Below are positions 43,501 to 56,300 of a stretch of DNA of 61,750 nucleotides, one piece after another. The notes beneath the pieces are model-generated. The model worked only from the letters and a program-made list of their open reading frames with translations, searched no databases and was not told the origin of the DNA. Made by a program: the position numbers and the translations under genes. Every line of letters begins with the position of its first letter. Position 1 is the first letter of the stretch. This DNA is from an uncultured bacterium (lineage in GTDB: Bacteria; Verrucomicrobiota; Verrucomicrobiia; CAIQCK01): NCBI GenBank assembly GCA_903870275.1, contig CAIQCK010000070.1, positions 1 to 61,750 of the forward strand, written 5' to 3'.

Positions 43501-43523
43501 AAAAACCCCAAGGCAATTGTTGG

Positions 43524-43600
43524 AAACTGCTGAAACATCAAAAACGCTCGGTTTTGCCGAGTGAAATTGGACTGTGGCGTTTTTGACTTTTCAGCAGTTT
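43524..43600. repeat. Large imperfect inverted repeat beside the tRNA fragment
   Basis: Two 24-nt arms (43524-43547 and 43577-43600) pair with two mismatches (aaactgctgaaa...caaaaacgc against gcgtttttg...cagcagttt). A smaller hairpin tcgg-ttttg-ccga lies between them (43548-43560). Placed 23 bp from the tRNA fragment, it may hold integrase arm-binding sites or form a structured RNA or terminator. Confidence 0.6.
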
Positions 43601-44383
43601 TCGCCACTTTTCGGGTCGATAAAGCAAAATAAAGCAAAGCCGGCAGCATGGTCCTCCTAAATCTGGTTCTCGGCAACGGAGATGTGTTTGGTATCGTCAA
43701 GGGCTTCTTCGGGCGGGGGATTCGTTTTGCGGTTTGCTCCATCCGTGCGGATTCACCCTCGATTTGAGGGGTCTTTGCAGCGGGTTCCAGCTCGTGTGTG
43801 ACCTAAGAGGACGAGCGGAAACACTTTTTTGAGGCCATCCACGCGGCAAGGACCCGTTGCAGCTACGTCAGTCCATGGGCGGGGCGGCCCTTGCCCGAAA
43901 AATCTCGGGTTTAGAGAACCCCGTGTCGGAAGAGGAACTCAGCAGGCAGCAGTGGCATACTGTCCAGTATGAAAGTACTCCGCCGTCACGCCTTCGCCAA
44001 CTTCAACGGCGGTTCTGCGTAGCGGCGCGCCAAGACGCGGCCATCATCGCCGATCCAGAGAGCCGCCCGCACAGCCGTTTTTAGTTTCGGTCCGGCAAGG
44101 CGCGAATGCGGCGTCGGGCTCCTTTGAAGCGTTGGGTGGGAGAGGGAAAACCCCCTCACCGATTCAGGGAAAACCCGCTCATCGTTGATTGGCAGTCTCC
44201 GTTACTGTTTGGGTTGTGTAAAACGCGGTTGGAGGCCCAGCGCGGCGGTTTTTGCAGGTCAGAGAGGTGCCGGCATGAATTTTGGGAAAAAAATATGAAG
44301 AAGATTCTCGCTGTCATGGGTGGCGGGATCTTGGATTGCACCGCGTGGGACGGGGCAGTCCAGCCCGTGGAGTGAATGGGAAG

Positions 44384-47300
44384 ATGATGAAAACAAGAAT
44401 CCTGGGTCTGATTGCCGCAGCGCTGGCTTTGTCAGCGGGCGTTCATTCAGCCCATGCTCAAGGCGGCGGTATCTACACTTGGGCCAACTTCGCTGGCCAG
44501 CCGGGCGGCCAGGGCAATGCCGATGGCATGGGCAGCGCGGCGAGGTTTAATTATCCTGACGGTGTGGCGGTGGACAGCGCGGGCAACGTGTTCGTGGCGG
44601 ACATGGGCAACTACACGATCCGGAAGGTGACGGCGGCGGGGGTGGTGACGACACTGGCGGGCAGCGCGGGGAATCAGGGCAGTGCGGATGGTACGGGCAG
44701 CGCGGCGTTGTTCGACCGTCCTCGCGGTATCGCAGTGGACAGCGCGGGCAACGTGTTCGTGGCGGAATCCCAGAGGCGTACAATTCGAAAGGTGACGGCG
44801 GAGGGGGTGGTGACGACGTTGGCGGGCAGCGCGGAGAATCCTCCTGGCACTGCGGACGGCACAGGCAGCGCTGCGTTGTTCAACGATCCTCGCGGCGTGG
44901 CGGTGGACAGCGCGGGCAACGTGTTCGTGGCGGACTCTGGCAATCACACGATTCGAAAAGTGACGACGGCGGGGGTGGTGACGACACTGGCGGGCAGCGC
45001 GGGGTCTTCTGGCAGCGCGGATGGCACGGGTAGCGCAGCGAGGTTTGGCTTTCCTCAGGGCATGGCGATGGACAGCGCAGGCAATCTTTACGTGGCGGAC
45101 GACTACGAAAACAATACGATCCGGAAGGTGACGGCGGAGGGGGTGGTGACGACACTGGCGGGCAGCGCGGGGTTTTCTGGCAGCGCGGATGGCACGGGTA
45201 GCGCAGCGAGGTTTAACAATCCTGCGGCTGTAGCGGTGGATAGCGCGGGCAACGTATTCGTAGCGGACAGTAACAACCACACGATTCGGAGGGTGACAGC
45301 GGCAGGGGTAGTGACGACCATCGGGGGCGTTGCCGGCGTCAAAGGCGGAACGGATGGCATAGGCAGCTCCGCGAACTTCTCTAGGCCGTATGGTATTGCA
45401 GTGGACGCCGCGGGCAATCTTTACGTGGCGGATTCCGGGAACAACCGCATTAGCAAAGGAGTGCTTGTAGTAGTCGGCACGTTACCGGCGACAGGTGTGA
45501 CCAGCAGTACGGCAACACTCAACGGGACGGTCAATCCGAACGGGTTGGCGACGGGCGCGCAGTTCCAATGGGGCACAACCACCAATTATGGCAGCACCAT
45601 CTCATGGCAGTTGCTTGGTGGCGGCACAACGAACGTGGCGGTAACGGCGTCGCTGACTGGTCTTTCGCCTTACGGCGTCTATCATTATCAATTGGTAGCC
45701 ACCAACAGCTTGGGGACATTCTACGGATTGGACAAGGTGTTTACCAACGCGGGCGTGGCGCCGACGGTATTGACAAGCACGCCATTGCCAGTTGGCGTGA
45801 TCGGCGTGCCTTACAGCCAAACGTTGACGGCGAAGGGTGGCTTAACCAACTACACCTGGTCATTGGGTTCGAGCAGTTTACCGTCGGGCCTGAGTCTGAG
45901 CAGTGACGGAATAATTAGCGGCCGACCAAGCGCATCGGGCCCGAATAGCTTCACAGTGGTGGTGACCGGCGGCGATGACCTCGCCTCGACGAATGACTTC
46001 AGCCTCGCCATCGATTTGGTTCCGGCGACACCGCTTACCAATGTCATTGATGGCATCACAGTGAACTATCCCGGCACCTACGCGATTGGTCCCACCGGGG
46101 CGTTCTACGCGCTGATCGTGACCAACAGCGGCGTGCTGAATACGATTGGCGGCAGCGTCGGCAATTCTGGCATTGCCAACTTCAACTACGCGTTTGTGAC
46201 CGGCGCGGGTTCGCTCTGGAGTAACAGCGGCAATCTGTTTGTTGGCGCGGCCGGCTCCGGCTACCAGTTGACCGTCGCCGCCGGTGCCCATGTCCTCGAT
46301 GCCAACGGCTTCGTGGGCTACGCGGCCGGCGCCAACAGCAACGCCGTGCTGGTCACTGGCGCCGGTTCCATCTGGAGTAATTCAGGAGCCTTGGCCATCG
46401 GTCTTGGTGGGACGGGCAATCAAGTAATCCTGGGCAATGGGGGAAGCATTTACGCCTCCGTGCTCAGCAATCTCAACGGTAGCATCTTCGGCATGACGGG
46501 AGGCAACGCGTTTTTCCCGGGCGTCTATAACGCAGCCACGATCACGCAGAGCGGCGGGCTGTTTGACCCCGACTTCTTCGACAACACGGGATTGTTGCAA
46601 ATCACCGGTGGCACGAATCTGGACACCGTATTTCTAAACGAAGCCATGGGTCAGGTGTTGCAGAGCGGCGGTGAGCAGGACGTAAATTTGGCGACCAACC
46701 TCGGCGCGTGGATGATCTCTGGCGGCGTGGCCAATCTGACCAACATGGTCAACGACAACGGGGCCACGCTGACGGTCTCCGGCGGCACGCTCAACGGCAA
46801 TGTGACAGTAGGTGGCACCGGATCGTTCAATCAACTAACCATCAATGGCGGTGGCAGGGTAGTCGGCAGCGGACCGGCATTCGTTGGCTCAAACGCAACC
46901 GCGAACAACAACACGGTGCTGGTCAGTGGTCCCGACTCGGTTTGGAGCAACAGCGGTTCCGTCTACGTCGGCAATCTGGGTTCGGGTGACCGACTGCTCA
47001 TTACCAGCGGCGGCCAGGTTATCAATGGTATCGGCCTCATTGGCAACAACGGCTCCAGCAGCAATAACACGGTACTGGTCGGAGGCGTCGGCTCCGTCTG
47101 GAGCAATAGCGGTTACCTCTACGTCGGCAACAACGGCTCCAGCAACAACCTCTCGATCCAGAATGGCGGCGTGGTGCAAAACAATTACGGCCTCATCGGC
47201 AACACCGCCTCTAGCAGCAGTAACACGGTGGTGGTTGGAGGCGCCGGTTCGGTTTGGAGCAACAACGGATCCCTCTACGTTGGCAATCTTGGCTCCGGCA

Positions 47301-50300
47301 ACCAACTGTTTATCACCAACGGCGGCCAGGTTTTCAACATTTTCGGTGCCATCGGCGGCGTCGGCACCGCCAGCAGCAACAACACGGTGCTAGTCACCGG
47401 CGTCGGCTCGGTTTGGAGCAATACCGGTCTTAACATTGGCAACTCTGGCTCCGCCAACGAGCTTTCGATTCAAAACGGTGGCGCGGTTGTTCAAAACAAT
47501 TACGCCAACATCGGCTACAACGCCTCCAGCAGCAACAATACAGTGCTAGTCAGTGGCATCGGCTCGGTCTGGATCGATACCAGCGACCTTGGCGTTGGGG
47601 CGAGCGGTGTTTGCAACAATCTCTCGATCCAAAACGGCGGTTGCGTTCAAGACAATAACGGAAATATCGGCGTTTACGGCCCCAGCAGCAACAACACGGT
47701 GCTCGTTAACGACAACGGTTCGGTTTGGATCAATCGCGGTAACCTCGCTGTTGGCAACAACGGATCCAGCAACAGCCTTTCGATCCAAAACGGTGGCGTG
47801 GTGCAAGGGAGCAACGGCTACATCGGTTGGGGCGCTAGCGCCAGCAACAACATCGCACGGGTCACTGGGCCGGGTTCGGTTTGGAGTAATAGCAGCACCT
47901 TGTATGTCGGCTACTCCGGTTCTGGCAACCAACTCACTATCAACAGCAACGGCACAGTCACAGCCGCCAACGTAGTGGTCGGTTTCAGCAACGGGGTCAC
48001 GGGAAACATGATAACCGTTGGCAGCGGCTCGCTTTTCGTCACCAACGTCACCGCCACCGGCGCACTCGATGTGCGTAACGGCGCGCTGTCACTGAACAGC
48101 GGCACGATCACGGTCAACCGGCTCTACGCCACCAACGGCTCTAGCAGCGTCATCACCTTCAATGGTGGTACGCTGGCCAGCGGCGGCGGCGCGGTGTCCA
48201 ACGGACTGCCATTCGTCGTCGGCAACGGCTCGTCTCCGGCCAACTTCAAGCTGCTGCCGGGCACCGACTCTTTCGCTAACGATCTGATAATTCAGAACCT
48301 TGCCGCCGTGGCTGTGAGCGGCGCGGTGATGAACGTTGCGGGATCGGTGACCAACCTCGCAGGTGGGGCATTCGCCTTGACGACGGGCAACGTGGTGGTC
48401 GCGCAACGGTATGTCAACGCGGGCAGCTTCCTGCAAAGCGGGGGCTTGTTCGATCCCGCGTTGTTTGACAACACCGGTCTGCTGCAAATCACCGGCGGCA
48501 CGAATCTGGACACCGTATTTCTAAACGAAGCCAGTGGCCATGTGCTTCAGAGCGGCGGCGAGCAGGACGTGAATGTGGCGACCAACCTCGGCGCGTGGAC
48601 GATCTCTGGCGGCGTGGCAAATCTGACCAACATGGTCAACGACAACGGGGCCACGCTGACGGTCTCCAACGGCACGCTCAACGGCAACGTGACAGTAGGT
48701 GGCACCGGATCGTTCAACCAGTTTACGATCGCCAACGGCGGCCAGGTGATAGGTGCGCGCGGTCTTATAGGCCTGGCCGGCACCAGCAGCAACAACGTGG
48801 CATTGGTTACTGGCGCTGGTTCCAGTTGGTATATGACGAATGGAACTTTGGAAATTGGGCTAGGTCTAGGTGGAAGTTCCGGCAATCAACTCACCATTGC
48901 CGACGGCGGGCTTGTGTATGATATTTACAGTTTCTTTGGCGGAGGAACCAACACCCTATTGGTGAGCGGCCCTGGCTCGAGATGGCTCAATGAATCCAGC
49001 ATAGACATTAGCTCTGGCAACCAAATCACCATTGCCAATAACGCCTATGCATATACCCGCTATACTTTTATTGGTGGTAACAACAACAACATTGTGGAGA
49101 CCGGCGTTGGCACGGTATGGTACAATCGATATGATTTGTGGATGGGCTACGGCAACGCTTCCGGCAACCAAATCACCATTGCCGACGGGGCTTGGCTGGG
49201 CCAAGAAGGTACCAGCTACATCGGTGTTGATTTCTCAGGGCCAAACGGTGGAAACAACAACGCCGTATCTGTGAGCGGTGTCGGCTCGACTTGGGTTGTA
49301 TATAACCAAAACCAAGGCGCTTTGCAGATTGGCAATGTTGGCACTTCCGGCAATCAGGTGGCGATCACTCAAGGCGGGCAGTTGCAAATCAGTGGCGGCA
49401 TTTTTATCGCAGGCAACAACTCGCTGACGGTCAGTGACTCCGGCTCGGCTTTGAACAGTCAGGGTGATCTGTGCGTCGGCTACAACGGCGGCTCCGGCAG
49501 CCAACTCATCATCGCCGACGGCGGGCAGGTGAACAACCTGAACGGCTATATCGGCAATGGTGGAGGTGCCAACACTGTTATGGTGAGCGGGGCGGGATCG
49601 TTGTGGAGCAACAGCGGCAGCCTTTACGTCGGCAACACGGGTTCGTTCAACGCGCTGACCATCGCCAACGGCGGCACAGTGATAGCCTCCAATATGGTCA
49701 TCGGCTACAGTCCATCTACCGGCAACGTCATCACTGTCTCGGGTGGTAGTGTATTCGCCACCAACTCGGTGGGCAACGACACACTGGACGTGCGTAACGG
49801 CGGGTTCACGCTCAACAGCGGCACGGTGACGGTGAACCAGTTCTATGCCACCAACTTGGCCAACAGCATTGTCAGCTTCAACGGCGGCACGCTCACCAGC
49901 GGCGGCAGCACTATCAAAAACGGATCGTTGTTTACCGTGGGCAATGGCGTGAGCGCCGCCACGTTGCGATTGCTCGGCGGCACGCACTCCTTTGCCAACA
50001 GCCTTTTCATCAACACCAATGCCATACTCACCGGCACTGGTGCAATCACCGGCTCCGTCACCGACGCGGGTCTCATCGCCCCCGGCAACGGCCTCGGCAT
50101 CTTTACAGACACCGGCAGTCTGACCATGCTCGCCGGCAGCGCCATGGCGATGGAACTGGGCGGGACCAACACGCGGCTTTACGACCAGTTCGATCTCACC
50201 GGGGCGTTCTCCTTCGGCGGCACTTTGAACGTGTCGTTGGTGAACGGCTACACGCCGCAGGCGGGCGATTCTTTTGATCTGTTCGGCTTCGGCAGTAGCA

Positions 50301-53300
50301 GCGGAGCTTTCAGCACGACCAATCTGCCCACACTCTCGTCGACGCTTTACTGGAACACCAGCGCGCTCTACACCAGCGGTGAGATTGAGGTGGACCAGAT
50401 CGGTATAACATTAGGAACCGTGACTTCAACCATCAGTGCCGGGGCTTGTCATACTGCAGCATTGAAATCAGATGGCACGGTTTGGGCGTGGGGAAATAAC
50501 AGCTATGGGCAATTGGGGGATGGAACAACCACACAACGCAACATGCCAGCGCAAGTCATTGAACTCGACAACGTCACAGCGATCGCTTGCGGAACGAATC
50601 ACACGGTTGCTTTAGAATCAAGTGGCACAGTGTGGGCGTGGGGAAATAACAGCTATGGGCAATTGGGGGATGGAACAACCACACAACGCAACGCGCCGGT
50701 TCCAGTTAGCGGACTTAGTGGAATCACTGCGGTTACCGCTGGAGGCCAGCATACGGTGGCATTGAAATCGGACGGCACGGTGTGGGCATGGGGACAGAAC
50801 TGGTGTGGACAGGTGGGGGATGGAACAACCACAGATCGGCTCACACCGGTTCAAGTTGGCGGGCTTAGTGGAATCACTGCGGTTATCGCCGGAGGCCAGC
50901 ATACAATGGCGCTGAAATCGGATGGCACAGTGTGGGCATGGGGAGGGAATTGGTGTGGACAATTAGGCGATGGAACAAACATAGATCGCCCCACACCGGT
51001 TCAAGTTAGCGGACTTGGTGGGGTCGTGGCGATAGCAGCTGGGTTAACTGAAGCACTGGCATTGAAATCGGATGGCACGGTGTGGGCATGGGGAGCGAAT
51101 TGGTATGGGCAGATAGGCGACGGAACAACCATAGATCGCCCCACACCGGTTCAAGTTAGCGGACTTGGTGGAATCATTGCGGTCACCGCTGGAGATGTGT
51201 ATGCGGTAGCACTGAAATCGGACGGCACGGTGTGGGCATGGGGAGGGAACCAGTGGGGACAGTTAGGCGATGGAACAACCACAGAACGCCATACGCCGGT
51301 GCAGGTCAGCGGACTGAACCTCTTAGTGGTCAGCGTTCCCTGCGTTGTGACCTTGCCTGCGACCGGGGTCTTCGGCGGTGCAGCAACGCTCAATGGCACC
51401 GTCAATCCGAACGGGCTTGCGACGGGCGCGCAGTTTCAGTGGGGCGGGACGACCAACTACGGCAGCGTGACGACGGTACAGAGCGTGGGCAGCGCGTTCA
51501 CGAACGCGGCCGTGACTGCGGCGTTGAGTGGGCTGTCGCCTTACGGTGTCTATCACTTCCAACTGGTAGCGACCAACAGCGCGGGAACCAGCTACGGCGC
51601 TGACATGGTGTTCACAAACCTGGTCTCAACAACACCGCTGACCAACATTATTGATGGTATCACCGTGAATTACCCGGGCACCTACGTGATTGGCACCAAT
51701 AACGCAATTTACGCGCTCATCGTGACCAACCGTGGTGTACTCACCGCGGGCGCTGGCGTGATCGGCAACTCAGCGATGCTCAATGGCAACTACGCGATTG
51801 TGACAGGGGCCGGTTCGCTCTGGAGCAATAGCGGCGATCTCACCGTAGGTTCAACGGGATCGCTTAGCTCGTTGACGATTGCCAACGGTGGGACGGTTCT
51901 TAATACCTACGGCTTTATTGGAAACAGCGCGACCGCAAGTAACAACACAGTATTGGTGACCGGTTCCAATTCTGTATGGAACAACAGAAGCACTGTTTAT
52001 GTGGGCAATTCAGGATCGGGTAATCGTTTGACTATCGGCGAAGGTGGGACCATAATTAGTTATTGGGGTATTCTAGGTGGAGGGATCCAGAGCTCTAATG
52101 AAGCGTTGATCTCGGACCCAGGCTCGTTGTGGAGCAACTCATTCATCATAGATGTAGGCTATAATGGTTCTGGCAATCGCTTGACGGTCTCCAATGGTGC
52201 AGCAGTAGTCACACCTTACGGGCACGTAGGGTTTTGGAGCGCGAGTAGTAATAACACCTTGTTGGTGACGGGGAATGATTCCACGTGGACTAGCAGCGGC
52301 GAGTTAAAAATCGGGGCGAACGGGTCGGCGAACAATTTAATCGTCAACGGCGGAGCCCAACTGTTCTCCAGCAATGTTTATCTTGCAGGTGACAGCGCTT
52401 TGTCGCAAAACAACCGTATATTATTGACAGACACAGGCTCGCTGTTGTCCGCTCAAGGAACGGCTGGTTTGAATATCGGGCAACAAGGTCCGGGTAACAG
52501 CCTTACGATTAGCAACAGTGCCCACGCGATCGCGAGCTATGGCAAAGTTGGAAACGCTGTAACGAGCAGCAATAACTCCGCCCTTGTGACCGGATCGGGA
52601 TCGCTTTGGGCCAACAGCCAGAATCTGTATGTTGGGGATTCAGGTTCTCGCAACCAGCTCAGCATTGTCAACGGCGGCTGGGTGTCTGACACCAACGGCT
52701 ACATCGGAAACGCAGGCACCAGTAGCAACAACGCGGTGCTGGTAACTGGCAATGGTTCGCTTTGGAGCAATATCGCGGCTGTTTATGTAGGCCAGTATGG
52801 GTCTGGCAATAGCCTGATTGTGTCGAACGGCGGCCATGTGGTCAGCGCGGGCGTCAGTGCTTTGGGCAATATGACAAACAGCGGAAGGAACACTGTTCTG
52901 GTCACAGGTATTGGATCGGTTTGGACGAACAACGGCAACCTCATGGTAGGGGCGAATGGTTTCAGCGACCAGCTTACGCTGTCTGCCGGGGCCACTCTCT
53001 ATGATTCCGATGGTAGGATTGGCGGGGCGGTGTCGGCAAGCAACAACAACGCCTTGGTCACCGACAGTGGGACTCAATGGATTAGTACCAGCAATCTTTA
53101 CGTCGGAGTTAACGCGGCTGGCAACAGCTTGACAATTCGCAATGGTGCGGCGGTTTCCTCAGTGGTCAGCTACGTTGGAAATGCGGTTACTGCCAGTAAC
53201 AACGGCGTGTTGGTAACTGATCCCGGCTCGGTGTGGAACACGATCAGCAATCTTTACATCGGCAACTCTGGTTCTGGCAACAGCTTGACCATCTCAAACG

Positions 53301-56300
53301 GAGGTCGTGTTTACAGTGGTGCGTTGGGCCATGTTGGTGAAGGCCTGGGTGCCTCCAGCAATACGGTGCTAGTCACTGGCAATGGTTCCCTTTGGACCGC
53401 GGGGGAGATGCTCATCGGCAACAACATCAACCAAAACAACAGCTTGATGGTGCTGGATGGCGGCCAGGTGTTCAGTCTGACAGGGCGTGTTGGCGCGGTT
53501 CTCGGCGGAGGAAACGACTCTATATTGGTGAGCGGGAATGGTTCGTTGTGGAGGAGTGGAGATTTGGTTGTTGGAGGCTTCGGCTCACGCAATCTGCTAA
53601 CGATTGCCGAAGGTGGGATGGTTCTTGCCACGGGCTGGGTTGCCATAGGCAGTCAAGCTTCCAGCAGCAATAACGTCGCGATGGTGAGCGGCGTCGGTTC
53701 GGTCTGGAGCAACCGCGGCAGCATGATCGTCGGCAATGCAGGGTCCGGGAATGACCTGACGATTTCAGGTGGTGGCGAGGTTGTCAGCTCTGCGGGTTAC
53801 ATTGGTTCCACCACCTCTGCGGTTAATAACGCCGTGCTGGTGACTGGCATCGGTTCGTTGTGGACCAACGGTGGCCCTCTCTATGTGGGTTACAGCAGTC
53901 TCAGCAACAGCCTGGCGATTTCCAGCGGAGGTCGGGTCGCCGACACAATCGGCTACGTTGGCTATAGTGCTTCCAGCAGCAACAACTCGGTGCTTGTAAC
54001 TGATTCCGGTTCAGTGTGGTCCAACAACGGGAATCTCTACATTGGGAATGCTGGTTCCAGCAACAGCCTGACAATTCGCAATGGTGCGGGGGTCTCTTCA
54101 GCGGTCGGCTCCGTTGGAAGTGCGGCTGCTGCCAGTAACAACAGTGTGTTGGTAACTGATCCCGGCTCGGTCTGGAGCAACCGCAACAGCATGATCGTTG
54201 GCGATTCCGGATCTGGCAACAGCCTGACGATTGCCGATGGCGGATCAGTCGTCAGCTCTGACGGCTACGTTGGCAACAACGTTAGCGCGAGCAACAACGC
54301 GGTGCTGGTGGCCGGACCCGGCTCGACATGGATTAGCAGCAACAGGCTCTACGTGGGCAATAGCGGACCTAACAATCAAGTGGCGGTTGCAGGTGGGGGA
54401 AGCATGCTTGTAGGAGCTAATAGCTATGTTGGTGCCAGTACGACGAGCAGCAATAATACCGTTTTGATTGATGGCAGCGGTTCTGCATGGGGCGTCAGTG
54501 CCGAATTGCGGTTCGGGCTTTACGGAGTGCAGAACAGTCTAATCATTACGAATGGCGGGCAAGTGCTTGACAGTAACGGCTGGTTGGGGGCCTACGCTTC
54601 GAGCAGTAACAACTCAGCATGGATTTCCGGCAACGGTTCAGTCTGGAGCAACAGTGGAACGCTTCGTGTCGGCGAGTTTGCCTCCGGCAATAGTCTTATG
54701 GTTCGCAATGGTGGTCGGTTGTTCAGCGGTTCTGCCTACGTAAGCGCAACAGCGCCTGCCAACAACAATTCCGTGACGGTGAGTGGTTCTGGCTCGGTGT
54801 GGATCAACACCAACACGATATGGATTGGCAACGACGGCCCCGGTAACAGCCTGATAATTGCCGACGGGGGAGGGGTGGTGAACTCCAATGCCTACGTTGG
54901 CTACAACAGCACCTCCAGCAGTAACAATGTGCTGGTGACTGGAGTTGGCTCTACGTGGACGAACAGCGGCAACATGTGGATTGGCACTTCCGGGTCGAGC
55001 AACACGCTAACAATTGCTGGCGGCGGCTTGGCGTCTGCGGGTGGCACAGTGTTTCTTGGGCGTTTCGCTGGCAGCAGCAACAACAGCGCTTCAATTGCCG
55101 GTAGCGGCTCGCGCTGGAGCGTGGGCGCGGATATTTACGTTGGCAGGGATGGCTCAGGCAACAACCTTACCCTTGCTAACGGAGGGATGATGGTCAGTTC
55201 AAATGGTTGGTTGAGCTATGGTTCAAGCAGCAGCAACAACGCGGTGCTGGTAACTGATTCCGGCTCAGTGTGGTCCAACAGGGGGAACCTCTACATTGGG
55301 AATGCCGGTTCCGGCAACAGCCTGACTATTGCCAACGGCGGCGTGGTTTTCAATTCTTTTGGTTATGTGGGCTATAATACGAATGCAAGTGACAACTCCG
55401 TGCTGGTGGCCGGTGCCGGTTCGGTTTGGAGCAATAGCGGCACTCTTGTGCTTGGCAATTATGGATGGAATAACAGGTTAACGGTTACAAACGGCGGAAC
55501 GGTTTACAGCGCCGCCACACAAATAGGCTTGGGAAGTTCTAGCAGCAATAACATCGTTCTGGTGGCGGGCATCGGATCTGTGTTGATTAGCACCAACTAC
55601 CTGAACGTCGGTTCGGGTGGTGGTGTTGGGAACCGGATGGTGGTGAGTGATGGGGGACAGGTCATGACGATGACGGCGCAGATAGGCGCAGGTAGTCTGA
55701 ACAGCTCGGACAACAGTGTGTTGGTGACCGGGGTTGGATCGGTTTGGAGTAACAGTACCGGATTGAGCATCGGCAGCTTTGGGTCAAGTAACAGTTTGAT
55801 GATTCTTGACGGTGGAAGAGTTGTAAACGCCGCTGCCACAATTGGCGGCAGCGGTAGTAGTAACACGGTAATCGTTGCAGGCATGGGTTCTGTCTGGTCG
55901 AGTAGCAGCGGTACTCTGGTGTTTGGAAACCCGGGCTCTGGCAATTCCATGATTGTTTCGAATGGCGGCACGGTTTGCACGTTGGCAGCTCAAATCGGTG
56001 GGGCCAGCACCAGTAGTAACAATACAGTTGTGCTTACAGGGAGCGGTTCTGTCTGGTCAAATACCTTGGGCGTTACTGTCGGCAATGTCGGTCAGAACAA
56101 CCGATTGACAATTGCTGATGGAGGACAACTGTTCAGTTCGAACTTCGCAGTAGGAACGTCCGGGACGAATAATTCCATTCTGATTACCGGAGTTGGTTCG
56201 GCCTGTGTCAATAGTAATACCATCGTCGGAGGCGGTGGTGCCGCCAACACTCTTGTCATAGCAGATGGCGGTTATGTATCTAGCCTGATCGGTTACATCG

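Larger units (their letters stand above)
43163..44383. other. Gene-poor gap with integration-scar-like sequences
   Basis: About 1.2 kb without a convincing gene. It holds a tRNA 3' fragment (43473-43500) and a large inverted repeat (43524-43600), listed separately. A 26-codon frame (44295-44375, starting [11 protein letters not shown]) stops 8 bp before the giant gene and could be a leader peptide or a decayed start. Other open frames here read like noncoding sequence. Confidence 0.5.
46090..50000 (+). repeat. T5SS/PEP-CTERM-associated repeat array A
   Basis: About fifteen copies of a ~52-residue (about 156-bp) unit with the pattern [37 protein letters not shown]. This matches the T5SS/PEP-CTERM-associated repeat (TIGR04393 by memory). 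The units should stack into a beta-solenoid. Two non-repeat cassettes interrupt the array (see 46594 and 48481). Confidence 0.88.

Noticed and set aside
43473..43560. A complete tRNA or tmRNA gene at this place
   Set aside because: Only the T arm and 3' acceptor strand are present; no 5' acceptor partner, D arm or anticodon arm is found on the minus strand.
43404..43742. A 112-codon minus-strand frame ending over the tRNA fragment, possible integrase remnant
   Set aside because: No catalytic or structural integrase motif; the end is only the translated tRNA sequence. It might still be a decayed integrase tail, but this cannot be supported.
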